Origin: Streptococcus varani
GTDB lineage: Bacteria > Bacillota > Bacilli > Lactobacillales > Streptococcaceae
Assembly (NCBI RefSeq): GCF_001375655.1
Contig: NZ_CTEN01000002.1
Span: forward strand, 62,001-126,000
DNA: 64,000 bases
Direction: 5' to 3'
Of the stretch, positions 1-9,600 are shown piece after piece; position 1 is the stretch's first letter; every line of letters begins with the position of its first letter. Made by a program: the position numbers and the translations under genes. The notes under the pieces are model-generated. The model had not been told where the DNA came from. It saw only the letters and a list, made by a program, of their open reading frames with translations, and searched no databases.

Positions 1-318
1 AAACTTATGCCATTGATACGTTGAATTTTTCTTCATCTTCCCATTTGTTCCAAGAAAGCCAAATAGTTGATCCAACAAAACCAATACAAATGAGACAACA
101 AAAACGATTTCAGTTTCACTAATATCTGCAAAAATAAGGTTAAAGAGGAAAAGTAACAGCAAGAGGGGAGCCTGAAGCCATAATGCTTCTAAAATAAGCC
201 GATTTTCAAACACTTCAACTCCTTCTTCATTCAGTTTGTTGATATGAATGAAAATTGGTATCCCTATTATTAAGCCAAGAAAGATGAAAAAACAAGAAAT
301 CAAAAACAGAAACGTCAT
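1..318 (-). CDS. Hypothetical membrane protein, C-terminus outside the window
   Basis: An open frame of 106 codons reads from an ATG at 318 off the left edge. It begins MTFLFLISCFFIFLGLIIG and has at least three strongly hydrophobic stretches (about residues 2-22, 45-63 and 70-88), so a multi-span membrane protein is likely. The ATG lies one base after the engB stop, which implies translational coupling and membership of the clpX-engB transcription unit. I do not recognise the family and infer no function. The stretch is absent from an ORF list only because it has no stop inside the window. Confidence 0.75.
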   Translation of the reverse strand, partial: MTFLFLISCFFIFLGLIIGIPIFIHINKLNEEGVEVFENRLILEALWLQAPLLLLLFLFNLIFADISETEIVFVVSFVLVLLDQLFGFLGTNGKMKKNSTYQWHKF

Positions 319-319
319 C

Positions 320-907
320 TTACACCATCTCTAAAATGGCATTCCAAGCTTCTTCAAATCCTTGTCTTGTTTCAGATGAAAAGACAATAAACCGATCGGT
401 TGAGTCAAAATTTAATTTTCGTCGAATAGCAGCTTCATGCTTGTTCCACTTCCCGCGAGGAATCTTATCAGCCTTTGTGGCCACAAGGATAACAGGAATC
501 TGATAGTACTTGAGAAATTCGTACATTTGAATATCATCAGCAGATGGATCATGACGCACATCTACCAAGCTGACTACTGCTTTCAAATTATCACGATTGG
601 TCAGATATTCCTCGATCATTTTTCCCCATTTAGCCCGTTCGGTCTTTGAAACTTTTGCATAACCGTAACCTGGAACATCAACAAAGCGGATTTTATCGTC
701 AATATTGTAGAAGTTCAATTGCTGGGTTTTACCAGGCTTTCCTGAGGTACGGGCTAGGTTTTTACGGCCCAATAGGGTATTGATAAAGCTAGATTTACCG
801 ACATTGGAACGTCCTGCCAAAGCAATCTCTGGCTTATCGTCATCAGGATATTGAGCTTTTGAAACAGCACTGAGAATAATCTCAGCGTTATTGGTATTGA
901 TTTCCAT
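320..907 (-). CDS. engB: Ribosome biogenesis GTPase YsxC/EngB
   Basis: 195 aa, the usual length for this TRAFAC-class GTPase, which helps assemble the 50S subunit. The G motifs appear in order: P-loop GRSNVGKSS (residues 32-40), G3 DVPGYG (about 77), G4 TKAD (about 145) and G5 SSE (about 179). Its start lies 25 bp after the clpX stop, and clpX-engB is a conserved firmicute pair. Its stop is one base from the start of the downstream membrane protein gene. No oddities are visible. Confidence 0.97.
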   Translation of the reverse strand: MEINTNNAEIILSAVSKAQYPDDDKPEIALAGRSNVGKSSFINTLLGRKNLARTSGKPGKTQQLNFYNIDDKIRFVDVPGYGYAKVSKTERAKWGKMIEEYLTNRDNLKAVVSLVDVRHDPSADDIQMYEFLKYYQIPVILVATKADKIPRGKWNKHEAAIRRKLNFDSTDRFIVFSSETRQGFEEAWNAILEMV

Positions 908-932
908 GTGAATCCTTTCAAATTAGAAGGGC

Positions 933-2159
933 TTAAGCAGTTTCCAAAAGTGGTTTTTCCTTGCCATCAACTGCATCCTTTGTGATACGAACCTTCTTAA
1001 CATTTTCTTGACTAGGTACTTCGAACATGATATCCATCATGGTTTCTTCGATAATAGAACGAAGTCCACGGGCACCTGTCTTACGCTCGATAGCTTTCTT
1101 AGCAATTTCCACCAAAGCTTCTGGATCAAATTCCAAGTCCACATCATCATAAGATAAGAGAGTTTGGTACTGTTTAACGAGAGCGTTTTTCGGTTCGGTC
1201 AAAATACGCACTAAATCTTCTTCTGTTAGCTGGTTAAGGGCAGCAAATACAGGCAAGCGACCAATCAATTCAGGAATAATCCCAAATTTTTGAATATCAT
1301 CAGAAATGATATGTTGCATGTAAGAATCTTCTTCAGAAATGGCAGTGTTATTATGACCAAAACCGATGATTTTTTCACCCAAACGCTGTTTGACGATTTC
1401 TTCGATACCGTCAAAAGCTCCACCCACGATGAAGAGGATATTCTTGGTATCAATATGAATCATTTCTTGTTGTGGATGCTTGCGTCCGCCTTGCGGTGGT
1501 ACGCTGGCAACAGTTCCCTCGATGATTTTCAAAAGAGCTTGTTGGACACCCTCACCCGATACATCACGGGTAATGGAAACATTTTCACCTTTTTTCGCAA
1601 TCTTATCAATTTCATCCACATAGATGATTCCACGTTCAGCTCGGTCAATATTAAAATCAGCTGCCTGTAAGAGCTTGAGCAGGATATTTTCTACATCTTC
1701 ACCGACATAGCCAGCCTCCGTCAAAGCTGTCGCATCTGCAATTGCAAAGGGAACGTTGAGGCTCTTAGCCAAGGTTTGGGCTAAGAAAGTCTTACCGGAA
1801 CCAGTTGGACCAATCATAAGGATATTTGACTTCTGCAAATCCACATCATCTTCTCCACGTGTATCTTGGAAGTTAATGCGTTTGTAGTGGTTATAAACGG
1901 CCACAGAAAGTGCTCGCTTAGCTCTATCTTGTCCAATAACATAGTGATTGAGAATATTAAGCAACTCTTGTGGTTTTGGTGTATCTGCCAAATCAGTCAA
2001 GACTTCTTCAGCGAGCTCTTCGCGGATAATTTCCTGAGCCAACTCGACACACTCGTCACAGATAAAAACATTATTGCCTGCGATAATGTTCTTTACTTCT
2101 TCTTGATTTTTGCCACAGAATGAGCAATAAATCATTTCATTGTTCTTATGAACTGCCAT
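933..2159 (-). CDS. clpX: ATP-dependent Clp protease ATP-binding subunit ClpX
   Basis: 408 aa AAA+ unfoldase that feeds substrates to ClpP. The N-terminal zinc-binding domain shows Cys12, Cys15, Cys34 and Cys37. Walker A is GPTGSGKT (residues 117-124), Walker B is VDEID (about 183), followed by sensor and arginine-finger regions and the ClpX C-terminal domain with the [10 protein letters not shown] motif. The start is MAVHKNNEM at 2159. It is followed by engB and preceded at 30 bp by a tiny membrane-protein gene behind folA, so folA-orf-clpX-engB-orf may be one transcription unit. Cytosolic. Confidence 0.98.
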   Translation of the reverse strand: MAVHKNNEMIYCSFCGKNQEEVKNIIAGNNVFICDECVELAQEIIREELAEEVLTDLADTPKPQELLNILNHYVIGQDRAKRALSVAVYNHYKRINFQDTRGEDDVDLQKSNILMIGPTGSGKTFLAQTLAKSLNVPFAIADATALTEAGYVGEDVENILLKLLQAADFNIDRAERGIIYVDEIDKIAKKGENVSITRDVSGEGVQQALLKIIEGTVASVPPQGGRKHPQQEMIHIDTKNILFIVGGAFDGIEEIVKQRLGEKIIGFGHNNTAISEEDSYMQHIISDDIQKFGIIPELIGRLPVFAALNQLTEEDLVRILTEPKNALVKQYQTLLSYDDVDLEFDPEALVEIAKKAIERKTGARGLRSIIEETMMDIMFEVPSQENVKKVRITKDAVDGKEKPLLETA

Positions 2160-2184
2160 TGTTTACCTCAATATTTTCCTTATA

Positions 2185-2355
2185 CTAGAATAAAAAACCA
2201 TAGAATGCATGAATGCTATTGACCAGATTGGTTAAGGCATTCAGCAAGAATAGAGTCGCTAATCCGTAGCGTTTTTTCTGGAGCGCCTGTCCAGCACAGA
2301 TGACACAAATGCCACACAAAAAGGCTGTAAATAGGCCAAATAAACTTTTCTGCAT
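2185..2355 (-). CDS. Small hydrophobic protein (56 aa)
   Basis: A 56-codon frame from ATG 2355 to TAG 2185 encodes MQKSLFGLFTAFLCGICVIC followed by a KKRYG loop and a second hydrophobic segment ending FYGFLF. That gives two predicted membrane helices joined by a short basic turn. It starts seven bases after the folA stop and ends 25 bp before clpX, so it is probably cotranscribed. Position and hairpin topology suggest a genuine small gene. The function is unknown and I do not recognise the family. Confidence 0.6.
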   Translation of the reverse strand: MQKSLFGLFTAFLCGICVICAGQALQKKRYGLATLFLLNALTNLVNSIHAFYGFLF

Positions 2356-2361
2356 CTTATA

Positions 2362-2868
2362 TTACTTTCTTTCATACTTACGGATGGTGAAATCTGCTGG
2401 ATTTTCCGCATCTTTGGCCCGAAATTCAGAAGAAACCTCCGCCCAAACAGACCAATCAAATTGATCAGGGAAATAAGTATCCCCCTCATAACTAGCATGG
2501 ATATCTGTTTTAAGAATCTCGTCCAAATACGGCTCGAAAATGGTGAAAATTTGCTTACCTCCGATGACATACAGATTCTTATCTTGCTTCTCGTACCAAT
2601 CCAAAATTGCCCAGGGCGAATGGAAAACCAAGACACGCTCGTTGTCAACTCGATAGTCTGTATCGCGTGTCAATATCAAGGACAAGCGCTTTGGAAGGGC
2701 ACGTTGTCCCATACCGTCAAAAGTTACACGCCCCATCAAAATGTTATGACCGATAGTCGTTTCTTTAAAATGGTGTAATTCGGCTGGCAAGTACCAAGGC
2801 AAAACATGATTTTTTCCAATCACACCCTGCTCATCTTGAGCCCAGATTCCTACAATTTTCTTTGTCAT
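2362..2868 (-). CDS. folA: Dihydrofolate reductase
   Basis: 168 aa. It reduces dihydrofolate to tetrahydrofolate with NADPH, regenerating the cofactor consumed by ThyA encoded just upstream. The N-terminal substrate pocket [20 protein letters not shown] (about residues 15-34) and the NADPH-binding GGKQIF motif (about residues 105-110) are present. The upstream sequence shows a plausible -10 (TAGAAT) and a GGGAGAG ribosome-binding site about 10 bases before ATG. Together with thyA it forms the usual thyA-folA-clpX streptococcal arrangement. Confidence 0.97.
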   Translation of the reverse strand: MTKKIVGIWAQDEQGVIGKNHVLPWYLPAELHHFKETTIGHNILMGRVTFDGMGQRALPKRLSLILTRDTDYRVDNERVLVFHSPWAILDWYEKQDKNLYVIGGKQIFTIFEPYLDEILKTDIHASYEGDTYFPDQFDWSVWAEVSSEFRAKDAENPADFTIRKYERK

Positions 2869-2955
2869 GTTTGCTTGAACTCTCCCTTGTCTATCTTACT
2901 ATTCTAACAAATAATCAATAAAAATGCACTTGCTAAACATCTAGCAAGTACCGTT

Positions 2956-3795
2956 TTAGATGGCTAAGTCGAATTTTAATTGTGGCTTGACGGAATCATA
3001 ATCCACTAACTCGAAATCTTCAGGTTTCATAGCAAAGAAATCGGTACCGTCTGGTACATTCAAAATCAAACGTGGCTGGCAATCTGTTGGCTCACGACGC
3101 AATAGTTCTTCGGCGTTGTCGAACTGATTGTCATAAATATGGAGATTGTTGATGAAGTAGAAAAACTTGCCTAATTTCCATCCAAAATGCTTGGCAATCA
3201 TCATCTGTAAGGCCACATACTGCATGGCATTGATATGGTGTGCGACCAACATGTCATTTGAGCGTTGAGTCAACGTAGCATCTAAATAAATCTCACCATC
3301 TACCCGACGGACATCAAACATGGTCTGGAAGGCACATGGTAAGAGTCCTTCTGATGCATCAAATGCTTCATAATCCCAGAGAGAAATGACATTGCGACGG
3401 TTCCATGGGTTTTCTTCCAACTGTTTGAGAAGTTTATTGATAATATCATGTTTCTTTACGATGGCACCATAGCGTTGGCCGATGGTGTCTGTTTGTCCAA
3501 CTTCCCAGTCGTTCCAATAAGTTACCTTGTATTTGTCATTGAGAAGGGACAAATCATTGCTTTGATCCTGATAAATCCAAAAAATCTCCTTGATAGCTGA
3601 TTTGATAGGAATAGGACGAAGGGTCGTAATTGGAAACTCTCCCTTGCTCAAATCATACTCAGCAAAGGAGCCAGTAATGTACTTGGAATTAGCGGTTTGC
3701 CCATTTTTATACTTTGGACGGGCTTGTTCAGACCAGACACCTTCATTCAAAATTTTGGAAATATTTTCTTTAAAAATTACATCTGCTTTTGTCAT
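2956..3795 (-). CDS. thyA: Thymidylate synthase
   Basis: 279 aa from the start [12 protein letters not shown]. It makes dTMP from dUMP with methylene-tetrahydrofolate. The catalytic cysteine is in [10 protein letters not shown] and the dUMP phosphate-binding arginines are in [11 protein letters not shown] longer frame of 287 codons exists upstream, but it would begin inside the -10 promoter element, so the ATG at 3795 is chosen. This also matches the N-terminus of streptococcal homologues. No Shine-Dalgarno is present; an extended -10 ends six bases before ATG, so the message is predicted to be leaderless. Confidence 0.96.
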   Translation of the reverse strand: MTKADVIFKENISKILNEGVWSEQARPKYKNGQTANSKYITGSFAEYDLSKGEFPITTLRPIPIKSAIKEIFWIYQDQSNDLSLLNDKYKVTYWNDWEVGQTDTIGQRYGAIVKKHDIINKLLKQLEENPWNRRNVISLWDYEAFDASEGLLPCAFQTMFDVRRVDGEIYLDATLTQRSNDMLVAHHINAMQYVALQMMIAKHFGWKLGKFFYFINNLHIYDNQFDNAEELLRREPTDCQPRLILNVPDGTDFFAMKPEDFELVDYDSVKPQLKFDLAI

Positions 3796-3810
3796 AAAGA
3801 CATTATAACA
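3796..3810 (-). promoter_or_regulatory. Extended -10 promoter of thyA, six bases before ATG
   Basis: On the minus strand TGTTATAAT (3810-3802) matches the extended -10 consensus TGnTATAAT. Six bases (gtcttt) separate it from the thyA ATG at 3795, so the expected transcription start coincides with the A of ATG. No good -35 is seen at 17 bp. The same geometry recurs before rsmJ and plsY. Confidence 0.65.
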
Positions 3811-3845
3811 CGAAGACATGATTTTTTAAAAATGGAAACCATCAA

Positions 3846-4073
3846 AAAGGGAGTGGGACAGAACACGACAAGTGAAAAAATAGTTCCCTTCACGTCCTAA
3901 TTTCTAAGTTCGGGCTGAAAAAACCTCTTCCAATACTCTTTCACTCCCATCCCTCGCAAGCCTAGTAGTTCTAATAGTCTGGGAGACTGTTAGAGTGTGA
4001 AAATGGAGCTGACAAGGTCAGCGTCAATGTTCAAGCTCTAAAAAAAGCGAAGGAATCTTCACTAGGCTACTGC
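3846..4073. repeat. Intergenic streptococcal repeat remnant with hairpins
   Basis: No gene is visible between thyA and the intron. The left part starts GGGAGTGGGACAGAA, which resembles a sequence common at IS-derived ends and terminators in streptococci. The right part contains two hairpins on the minus strand: GCTGAC-cctt-GTCAGC and CTAACAGTCT-ccc-AGACTATTAG. It follows the 3' exon side of the intron. I read it as a decayed repeat cassette and assign no function. Confidence 0.4.
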
Positions 4074-4662
4074 GTCTTGGTCATATACCGAATATTATAT
4101 CGAGTAGAGACTAATTCCTAGCCCCTCTCACACCACCGTGCGTGCCGTTCGGCACACGGCGGTTCAAATAACTTTTAACGCATGTCGTTCAAGATAATAA
4201 TCTAGGCATGAAACCAGTCCACGTTTAGCGAGGACTGGTTTTGATATAGCTCGTTTTAGAATTGACTTTTGTGCCACTAATTGATAGTGGTCACCCCAGC
4301 CAGATACCTTATCAGCTATCCATTTGGGAGTCCCTAGTTTAAGTAGTCCCCAAAGTCGCCTTGACTTCTTCTTCCATTGTTTCCAAATAATAACTCTAAT
4401 TCGTGTCCTCAATCGTTTATCAATTTCTCCCATGACTGACTTCATGTTAGTCAATGCGAAGTAGTTTATCCATCCGCGAATAAGCCAGTTGAGTTTCTCA
4501 ATACGGCTACCCAAGTCAGTGCTCCATTTGCGTGTTGTGAGCTTCCTAAGTTTCCTCTTGAAACTCTGGATACTCTCTTGATGTGGACGACTTTTCCAAC
4601 CTTCAGCTGATTTCCAGAATCCGAATCCAAGGTACTTCAGTTGACTCGGTCTGGTAATCTTA
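4074..4662 (-). repeat. Tandem duplication unit 1 (intron 3' half plus flank)
   Basis: This 589-bp unit is repeated at 4663-5244 (582 bp). Both units start at the 13-mer GTCTTGGTCATAT, which occurs again at 5245. Each contains the 3' half of the reverse transcriptase frame, intron domains V and VI and about 20 bp of 3' exon. Unit 2 differs by a 7-bp deletion and by a few substitutions. Confidence 0.85.
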
Positions 4663-4673
4663 GTCTTGGTCAT
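4164..4673 (-). pseudogene. Detached C-terminal half of group II intron reverse transcriptase
   Basis: A 169-codon frame begins MTKTKITRPSQLKYLGFGFW, which is the post-catalytic thumb and maturase (X) region of the intron-encoded protein. It ends with the normal-looking C-terminus GLVSCLDYYLERHALKVI. The fingers and palm, including the YADD site, are absent. It exists because of the tandem duplication, and its apparent start codon is an internal methionine. It is not an independent gene. It preserves the C-terminus that the longer copy has lost. Confidence 0.85.
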
Positions 4674-5244
4674 ATACCGAATATTATATCGAGTAGAGAC
4701 TAATTCCTAGCCCCTCTCACACCACCGTGCGTGCCGTTCGGCACACGGCGGTTCAACTAACTTTTAACGCATGTCGTTCAAGATAATAATCTAGGCATGA
4801 AACCAGTCCACGTTTAGCGAGGACTGGTTTTGATATAGCTGAATTGACTTTTGTGCCACTAATTGATAGTGGTCACCCCAGCCAGATACCTTATCAGCTA
4901 TCCATTTGGGAGTCCCTAGTTTAAGTAGTCCCCAAAGTCGCCTTGACTTCTTCTTCCATTGTTTCCAAATAATAACTCTAATTCGTGTCCTCAATCGTTT
5001 ATCAATTTCTCCCATGACTGACTTCATGTTAGTCAATGCGAAGTAGTTTATCCATCCGCGAATAAGCCAGTTGAGTTTCTCAATACGGCTACCCAAGTCA
5101 GTGCTCCATTTGCGTGTTGTGAGCTTCCTAAGTTTCCTCTTGAAACTCTGGATACTCTCTTGATGTGGACGACTTTTCCACCCTTCAGCTGATTTCCAGA
5201 ATCCGAATCCAAGGTACTTCAGTTGACTCGGTCTGGTAATCTTA
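4663..5244 (-). repeat. Tandem duplication unit 2
   Basis: Second unit, joined to the intact upstream part of the intron. Compared with unit 1 it lacks CGTTTTA near 4839, which frameshifts the reverse transcriptase C-terminus. It ends at the internal GTCTTGGTCATAT at 5245-5257, from which the duplicated junction was presumably made. Confidence 0.85.
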
Positions 5245-6286
5245 GTCTTGGTCATATTGACTTTCAATCCCAGTCGCTTCTCAATGAATCGGCTAACTGA
5301 ATACATGATACGTTTGGCAGATACTTCGCTCCCAACTGTGATGACACAGTCATCTGCGTACCGGACGAAACGAAGCCCTCGATTTTCCAATTCCTTGTCC
5401 AGCTCATTGAGCGTGATATTGGACAGGAGGGGAGATAGATTCCCACCTTGTGGTGTTCCCACCAGCGTTTTATGGCGCTGTCCATTGATAACTACACCCG
5501 AATGAAGATACCTACGAATCAGAGACTCTGTATCTCCATCTTGGATAATGTTATGGACAAGAGACATCAATCTATCTTGGGGAACTGTGTCGAAGAATTT
5601 CTCAAGGTCAATGTCCACAATCCACTCATAGCCATCATTAAGGTATTCTAGTAACTTGATGATGGCTTTTTCGCATGACCGTTTCGGTCTAAACCCATAG
5701 CTCGTTTCGGAGAAATGAGGTTCACACAGAGGGCTGATAACTTGGACGATGGCCTGTTGAATCATTCTGTCCATTACTGTTGGGATGCCATCAATTCCAG
5801 CTGAACCCTTGTTGACTTTCACTTGATTGTAGGCTTCCACCATGTTGGAGCGAGATAGAATAGTATCTAGTAACTGTGACATGTGCGTATTCCTTTCTTG
5901 TTTCGGTGTCTGAGGGACATCTTATATTGGTGAACCTTCCTCTAGTCAATACATGACCGCATCCAGTTCTATCAGACCGCTAGTTTTACAGACACAAGTG
6001 AAGTAGGATTACTTCGGTTAATTGTTAAGCCCTTCGCTCCACTTCCATTACTCTCGTGATTTACGCATATAGGTTACGACTACCTATTTGGACTTTAGAG
6101 CTTTCAGCCCCCTCATCCGCTATATACGCCTTAATATCACGTTTCTGTTCGTAGAGCCACGATTTCGCTATCCCTTCCTCTCCCCGCTACCTCGCGATAG
6201 TCAGGCTTGGGAGTCGCTATTGGGTTCACCGGTAGCGGGTGCCCACGGAGGACTTGCACCTCAGATGTACGACATGCCCGTCGTAC
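4688..6286 (-). mobile_element. Group II intron (IIC-like), decayed
   Basis: The intron reads from a 5' end GTACGACGGGCATGT at 6286 to a 3' end CTACTCGAT at 4688. The region 5883-6286 has no gene and is taken as domain I and neighbouring ribozyme sequence. Domain V (about 4714-4754) contains the self-pairing GTGCCGAACGGCAC core and the GGTGGTGTGAGAGG sequence common to bacterial introns, followed by domain VI. The 5' exon is the glucokinase terminator hairpin and its U-tract, the target type of IIC introns. The first bases GTACG deviate from the usual GTGCG. Confidence 0.75.
4791..5882 (-). pseudogene. ltrA: Group II intron reverse transcriptase/maturase, doubly damaged
   Basis: 363 aa against roughly 425 expected. 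The start MSQLLDTILSRSNMVEAYNQ is intact, and the catalytic YADD box is present in RFVRYADDCVI. Directly after NKGSAGID the frame jumps to GIPTVMDRM, so the RT-0/RT-1 segment of nearly 50 residues, which in this family carries the PKxxGGxRPLGIPT context, is deleted in frame. At the other end a 7-bp deletion replaces the normal C-terminus by QLYQNQSSLNVDWFHA. There is no endonuclease domain. Activity is unlikely. Confidence 0.85.
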
Positions 6287-6320
6287 TAAAAAAGAGGTCT
6301 GGACATTTTGCCCAACCTCT
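6287..6320 (-). terminator. Rho-independent terminator of glcK
   Basis: On the minus strand AGAGGTTGGGCAAAATGTCC and then AGACCTCT form a stem interrupted by mismatches, followed by TTTTTT (6293-6288). It lies eight bases after the glucokinase stop. The group II intron starts immediately behind the U-tract. Confidence 0.85.
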
Positions 6321-6327
6321 TCATACT

Positions 6328-7287
6328 TTATTTCAAAACCAAAGATGCAGCACCGATGACACCAGCGTCATTACCAAGTGTTGCAAGAGAAAGTTTGGTA
6401 CTTTGTTTGATTTGTGGAAAGACATTTTCCTCATAAACTTTTCTGACACCTGAGAGAAGAAATTCTCCAGCTGCAGAAACTCCACCGCCCAAAACGATAT
6501 AGGCCGGGTTAAGAATGCTAGCGATATTAGCACAAGCAATTCCTAGGTAACGTGAAAAGTTCTTGTAGACGATTAGGGCCAAGTCATCGCCTTCTTTTGC
6601 CAAATCAAATACATCTTTGGCAGTAACTTCTTGACCATCATCGACCATTTTTTTGAGGGCTGCATCGCCCGCATATGTATCTGCATAGCGACGAGCTAAG
6701 TTAACGATACCTGTTGCAGAAGCCACCGTTTCCAAACAACCTTTTTTACCACAGGTGCATGCAAAAGCATCCTCGAAATCAACTGGCATATGCCCTAATT
6801 CACCACCTGCGCCACCAAAACCATGGATGAGGTTACCAGCAGCTACTACACCTCCACCAACTCCAGTTCCCAAGGTCATGAAGACGACATCAGGATTATT
6901 TTGACCAGCACCTACCCACTGCTCACCAAGGGCAGCTACGTTGGCATCATTATCGATGAAGAAAGGCAAACCGATAGCTGTCTCAAACTGCTTCTTCACT
7001 TCCTGCAAGGTTTTCCAGTTGAGGTTATAAGCTCCAATGACGGTTCCTGCTTCCACATCAATCACACCTGGTGACCCCATTCCGATTCCTAAGAAATCTT
7101 CTTTCGATAAGCCATGACTTTCAAAACGGTGTTGGATAGAGGCAATGATGTCTGGAACGATATGGCTTCCTTCATCCAAAATATTGGTCTTGATAGACCA
7201 TTTCTCTAAAATCTCACCAGCTTCAGATAAAATCGCCAGCTTAACAGATGTACCACCTAGGTCAATACCGATAATTTTCTTTGACAT
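6328..7287 (-). CDS. glcK: Glucokinase, ROK family
   Basis: 319 aa from MSKKIIGIDLGGTSVKLAIL. It phosphorylates glucose with ATP in the cytosol. The ATP-binding GIDLGGT motif lies at residues 6-12. The sugar-binding segment around DNDANVAALGE and the ROK zinc motif CTCGKKGCLE are both present. The ATG at 7287 is preferred over an upstream TTG because GGAG lies six bases before it. An extended -10 TGGTATAAT (7319-7327) lies about 32 bases upstream of the ATG. It is a single-gene unit ending in its own terminator. Confidence 0.95.
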   Translation of the reverse strand: MSKKIIGIDLGGTSVKLAILSEAGEILEKWSIKTNILDEGSHIVPDIIASIQHRFESHGLSKEDFLGIGMGSPGVIDVEAGTVIGAYNLNWKTLQEVKKQFETAIGLPFFIDNDANVAALGEQWVGAGQNNPDVVFMTLGTGVGGGVVAAGNLIHGFGGAGGELGHMPVDFEDAFACTCGKKGCLETVASATGIVNLARRYADTYAGDAALKKMVDDGQEVTAKDVFDLAKEGDDLALIVYKNFSRYLGIACANIASILNPAYIVLGGGVSAAGEFLLSGVRKVYEENVFPQIKQSTKLSLATLGNDAGVIGAASLVLK

Positions 7288-7373
7288 ATGAATCTCCAAT
7301 TTGATCTATATTTTCTCTATTATACCACAATGAAAATGGTTGCAAAAACTTTTTTTAAAAATATTTCAAACAA

Positions 7374-7715
7374 TTATCTAAATAAATACAAGAAGAAGAG
7401 CAACTGTAAGTGAAGAAAAAGACGAATCATACTCAATGTAATAACCATATTGAATTTACTGGTTTTGTCCCTTACTCCATTGTAGAAAAAAATGGAAGAA
7501 ATAAGAGTAAAACTGAGAGCAAAACCAACCATTTGTAGAGGATGATAAGCTTGAGCATAAAAAACGAGACTAACTCCTACCACTGCTAAACATAGTAAAC
7601 ATAGACTAAATCCTAATCCATTCATTCGCTTGCTTTTGAAAAAACTATAGATAGCTGATCCGAGAACAATTAACATGTAGATGCCCATATAGACAATCAT
7701 GAGATGACGAAACAT
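7374..7715 (-). CDS. Small integral membrane protein (113 aa)
   Basis: Four hydrophobic segments (about residues 5-24, 33-52, 59-78 and 92-112) are separated by short polar loops such as KSKRMN and RDKTSK, so a four-helix membrane protein is expected. It starts 13 bp after the ABC-F gene stop and is probably its cotranscribed partner. I do not recognise a named family. Streptococci often carry uncharacterised proteins of this kind, and no function can be given. Confidence 0.75.
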   Translation of the reverse strand: MFRHLMIVYMGIYMLIVLGSAIYSFFKSKRMNGLGFSLCLLCLAVVGVSLVFYAQAYHPLQMVGFALSFTLISSIFFYNGVRDKTSKFNMVITLSMIRLFLHLQLLFFLYLFR

Positions 7716-7728
7716 CTTTCCTCCTTAT

Positions 7729-9600
7729 CTAGGCTTCCAAGCCACTTAAATATTCGTAACGTTCATACTTTTCAAGTAGCATGTCATTTTGCTGGTCCAA
7801 GTCCTTTTGCAAATCTGAAAGACGACCAAAATCAGAACCGCAGGTCTGCATGTCAGATTCAATCTCAGCAATTTTTTCTTCAATAAGCGCTATATTCTCC
7901 TCAATCTTAGCCCATTCTTGCTTCTCTAGATAACTCATCCTTTGCTTTTCATTGGTCTGACTATCCACTTTCTCACGTCCTTTTTTAGGAAGCGGGTGGT
8001 TTTCTTGCTCCGCTAAAAATTTCTTTTCATCCAGATAATCTGTATAGTTTCCAAATAAAATTTGAAGACCATTTTCTTCAAAAGCAATGATTTTTGTGGC
8101 TACCTTATCCAAGAAATAGCGGTCATGACTAACCGTGATAACAGGTCCAGCAAAGTTTTGTAAGAATTTTTCCAAAACGGTTAGAGTGGCAATATCCAAA
8201 TCATTGGTTGGCTCATCTAACAAGAGAAGATTTGGACGTTCCAGTAAGATTTTCAGCAAGTAAAGTCTCTTCTTCTCACCACCCGATAACTTCTCAATGA
8301 GAGTACCATGAGTATTACGCGGGAAGAGAAATTGTTCCAAGAGTTCAGCAATAGAAACCATACCAGATGTCGTTTGGGCTTCTTCTGCCACTTCCTGAAG
8401 GAAATTAATCACCCGTTTGCTTTCATCTAGTCCTTTGATTTGTTGGGAGAAATAACCGATACGAATGGTTTCACCGACGGAAACTTTGCCGGAATCAGGA
8501 TTTAGTTGGCCTGCAATCAAGTTCAGGAGAGTTGATTTCCCCTTACCATTATCACCAACAATACCAATTCGGTCCGCATTTTGAATCAAGAGGCTAAAAT
8601 CTTGTACTATCGGTTTGCCAGGATAGGAAAAATTGACACGTTCAAACTCAACAACCTTTTTACCGATACGACTGGTTTCAAAATTGATTTCCAGACGAGT
8701 ATCTTCTGCTTTGTCAGAAAGATACTCTTTCAAATCATGGAAGCGATGAATTCGTGCTTCTTGCTTGGTAGCTCGAGCTTGTGGTTGTCGGCGCATCCAC
8801 GTCAATTCCTGCTGATAGAGTTGTTCTTTCTTATGACGTAGTGCCGCATCCCTCTCATCTTGCTCAGCTTTGAGACTTACATAATCCTGATAATTTCCCT
8901 GATATTCTGTCAAACTGGCCCTATCCAGTTCAAAAATCCGAGTGGCAACATTATCCAAAAAATAGCGGTCATGAGTAATAAAAAGAACAGTCTTCTTTGA
9001 GTTTTTCAGGAAATTCTGCAACCACTCAATGGTATCAATATCCAAATGGTTGGTTGGTTCATCTAGTAGCAATAAATCATCCTTGCCAAGTAAGGTTTGG
9101 GCTAACTGAACACGCCGACGAAGACCACCTGACAAGTCTCCAACTTTCTGGCTATGGTCTGTCAAACCAAGTTTGGTCAGTACAGTTTTAACTTGACTCT
9201 CCACTTCCCAGGCATTCAGCGCATCCATTTCAGCCATAACTTTTTCAAGCTTGGCTTGATTCGTCTCCTCATAGGAAGCCATAAGATTTTCGTATTCTCT
9301 AATGACCTGCATTTCTTTCAAATCATCTGACAAAACGGTATCTAATATGCTTTTAGTCTCATCAAAGGTCGGATTTTGAGTGAGATAAGCAATTCGATAA
9401 TCATTTTTTGCAGAAAATGGGGAACGATCACCGTCAAACCCCAATTTACCTGAAAGAACATCCAAGAGAGTCGTTTTGCCTGTACCATTGACACCGATAA
9501 TCCCAATGCGATCCTGCTCATGAATGATGAAAGATATATTTTGAAAGACCGTCTTATCACCGACCGATTTACTTAAATTTTCTACAATAAAATCGCTCAT
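7729..9600 (-). CDS. ABC-F family ATPase (Uup-like)
   Basis: 623 aa with two soluble ATPase domains and no membrane domain. Domain 1 has Walker [10 protein letters not shown] (about residues 36-44), signature [13 protein letters not shown] and Walker [13 protein letters not shown]. The linker is rich in charge and rearranged arginines ([17 protein letters not shown]). Domain 2 has [21 protein letters not shown] and [14 protein letters not shown]-terminal coiled coil (about residues 545-620) resembles Uup. Such proteins act on ribosomes or nucleic acids, not in transport. It overlaps cca by four bases (ATGA), so it is coupled to it. Confidence 0.92.
   Translation of the reverse strand: MSDFIVENLSKSVGDKTVFQNISFIIHEQDRIGIIGVNGTGKTTLLDVLSGKLGFDGDRSPFSAKNDYRIAYLTQNPTFDETKSILDTVLSDDLKEMQVIREYENLMASYEETNQAKLEKVMAEMDALNAWEVESQVKTVLTKLGLTDHSQKVGDLSGGLRRRVQLAQTLLGKDDLLLLDEPTNHLDIDTIEWLQNFLKNSKKTVLFITHDRYFLDNVATRIFELDRASLTEYQGNYQDYVSLKAEQDERDAALRHKKEQLYQQELTWMRRQPQARATKQEARIHRFHDLKEYLSDKAEDTRLEINFETSRIGKKVVEFERVNFSYPGKPIVQDFSLLIQNADRIGIVGDNGKGKSTLLNLIAGQLNPDSGKVSVGETIRIGYFSQQIKGLDESKRVINFLQEVAEEAQTTSGMVSIAELLEQFLFPRNTHGTLIEKLSGGEKKRLYLLKILLERPNLLLLDEPTNDLDIATLTVLEKFLQNFAGPVITVSHDRYFLDKVATKIIAFEENGLQILFGNYTDYLDEKKFLAEQENHPLPKKGREKVDSQTNEKQRMSYLEKQEWAKIEENIALIEEKIAEIESDMQTCGSDFGRLSDLQKDLDQQNDMLLEKYERYEYLSGLEA

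Noticed and set aside
5248..5651. Frames opposite the intron reverse transcriptase
   Set aside because: Antisense shadows of a conserved protein, without family features.
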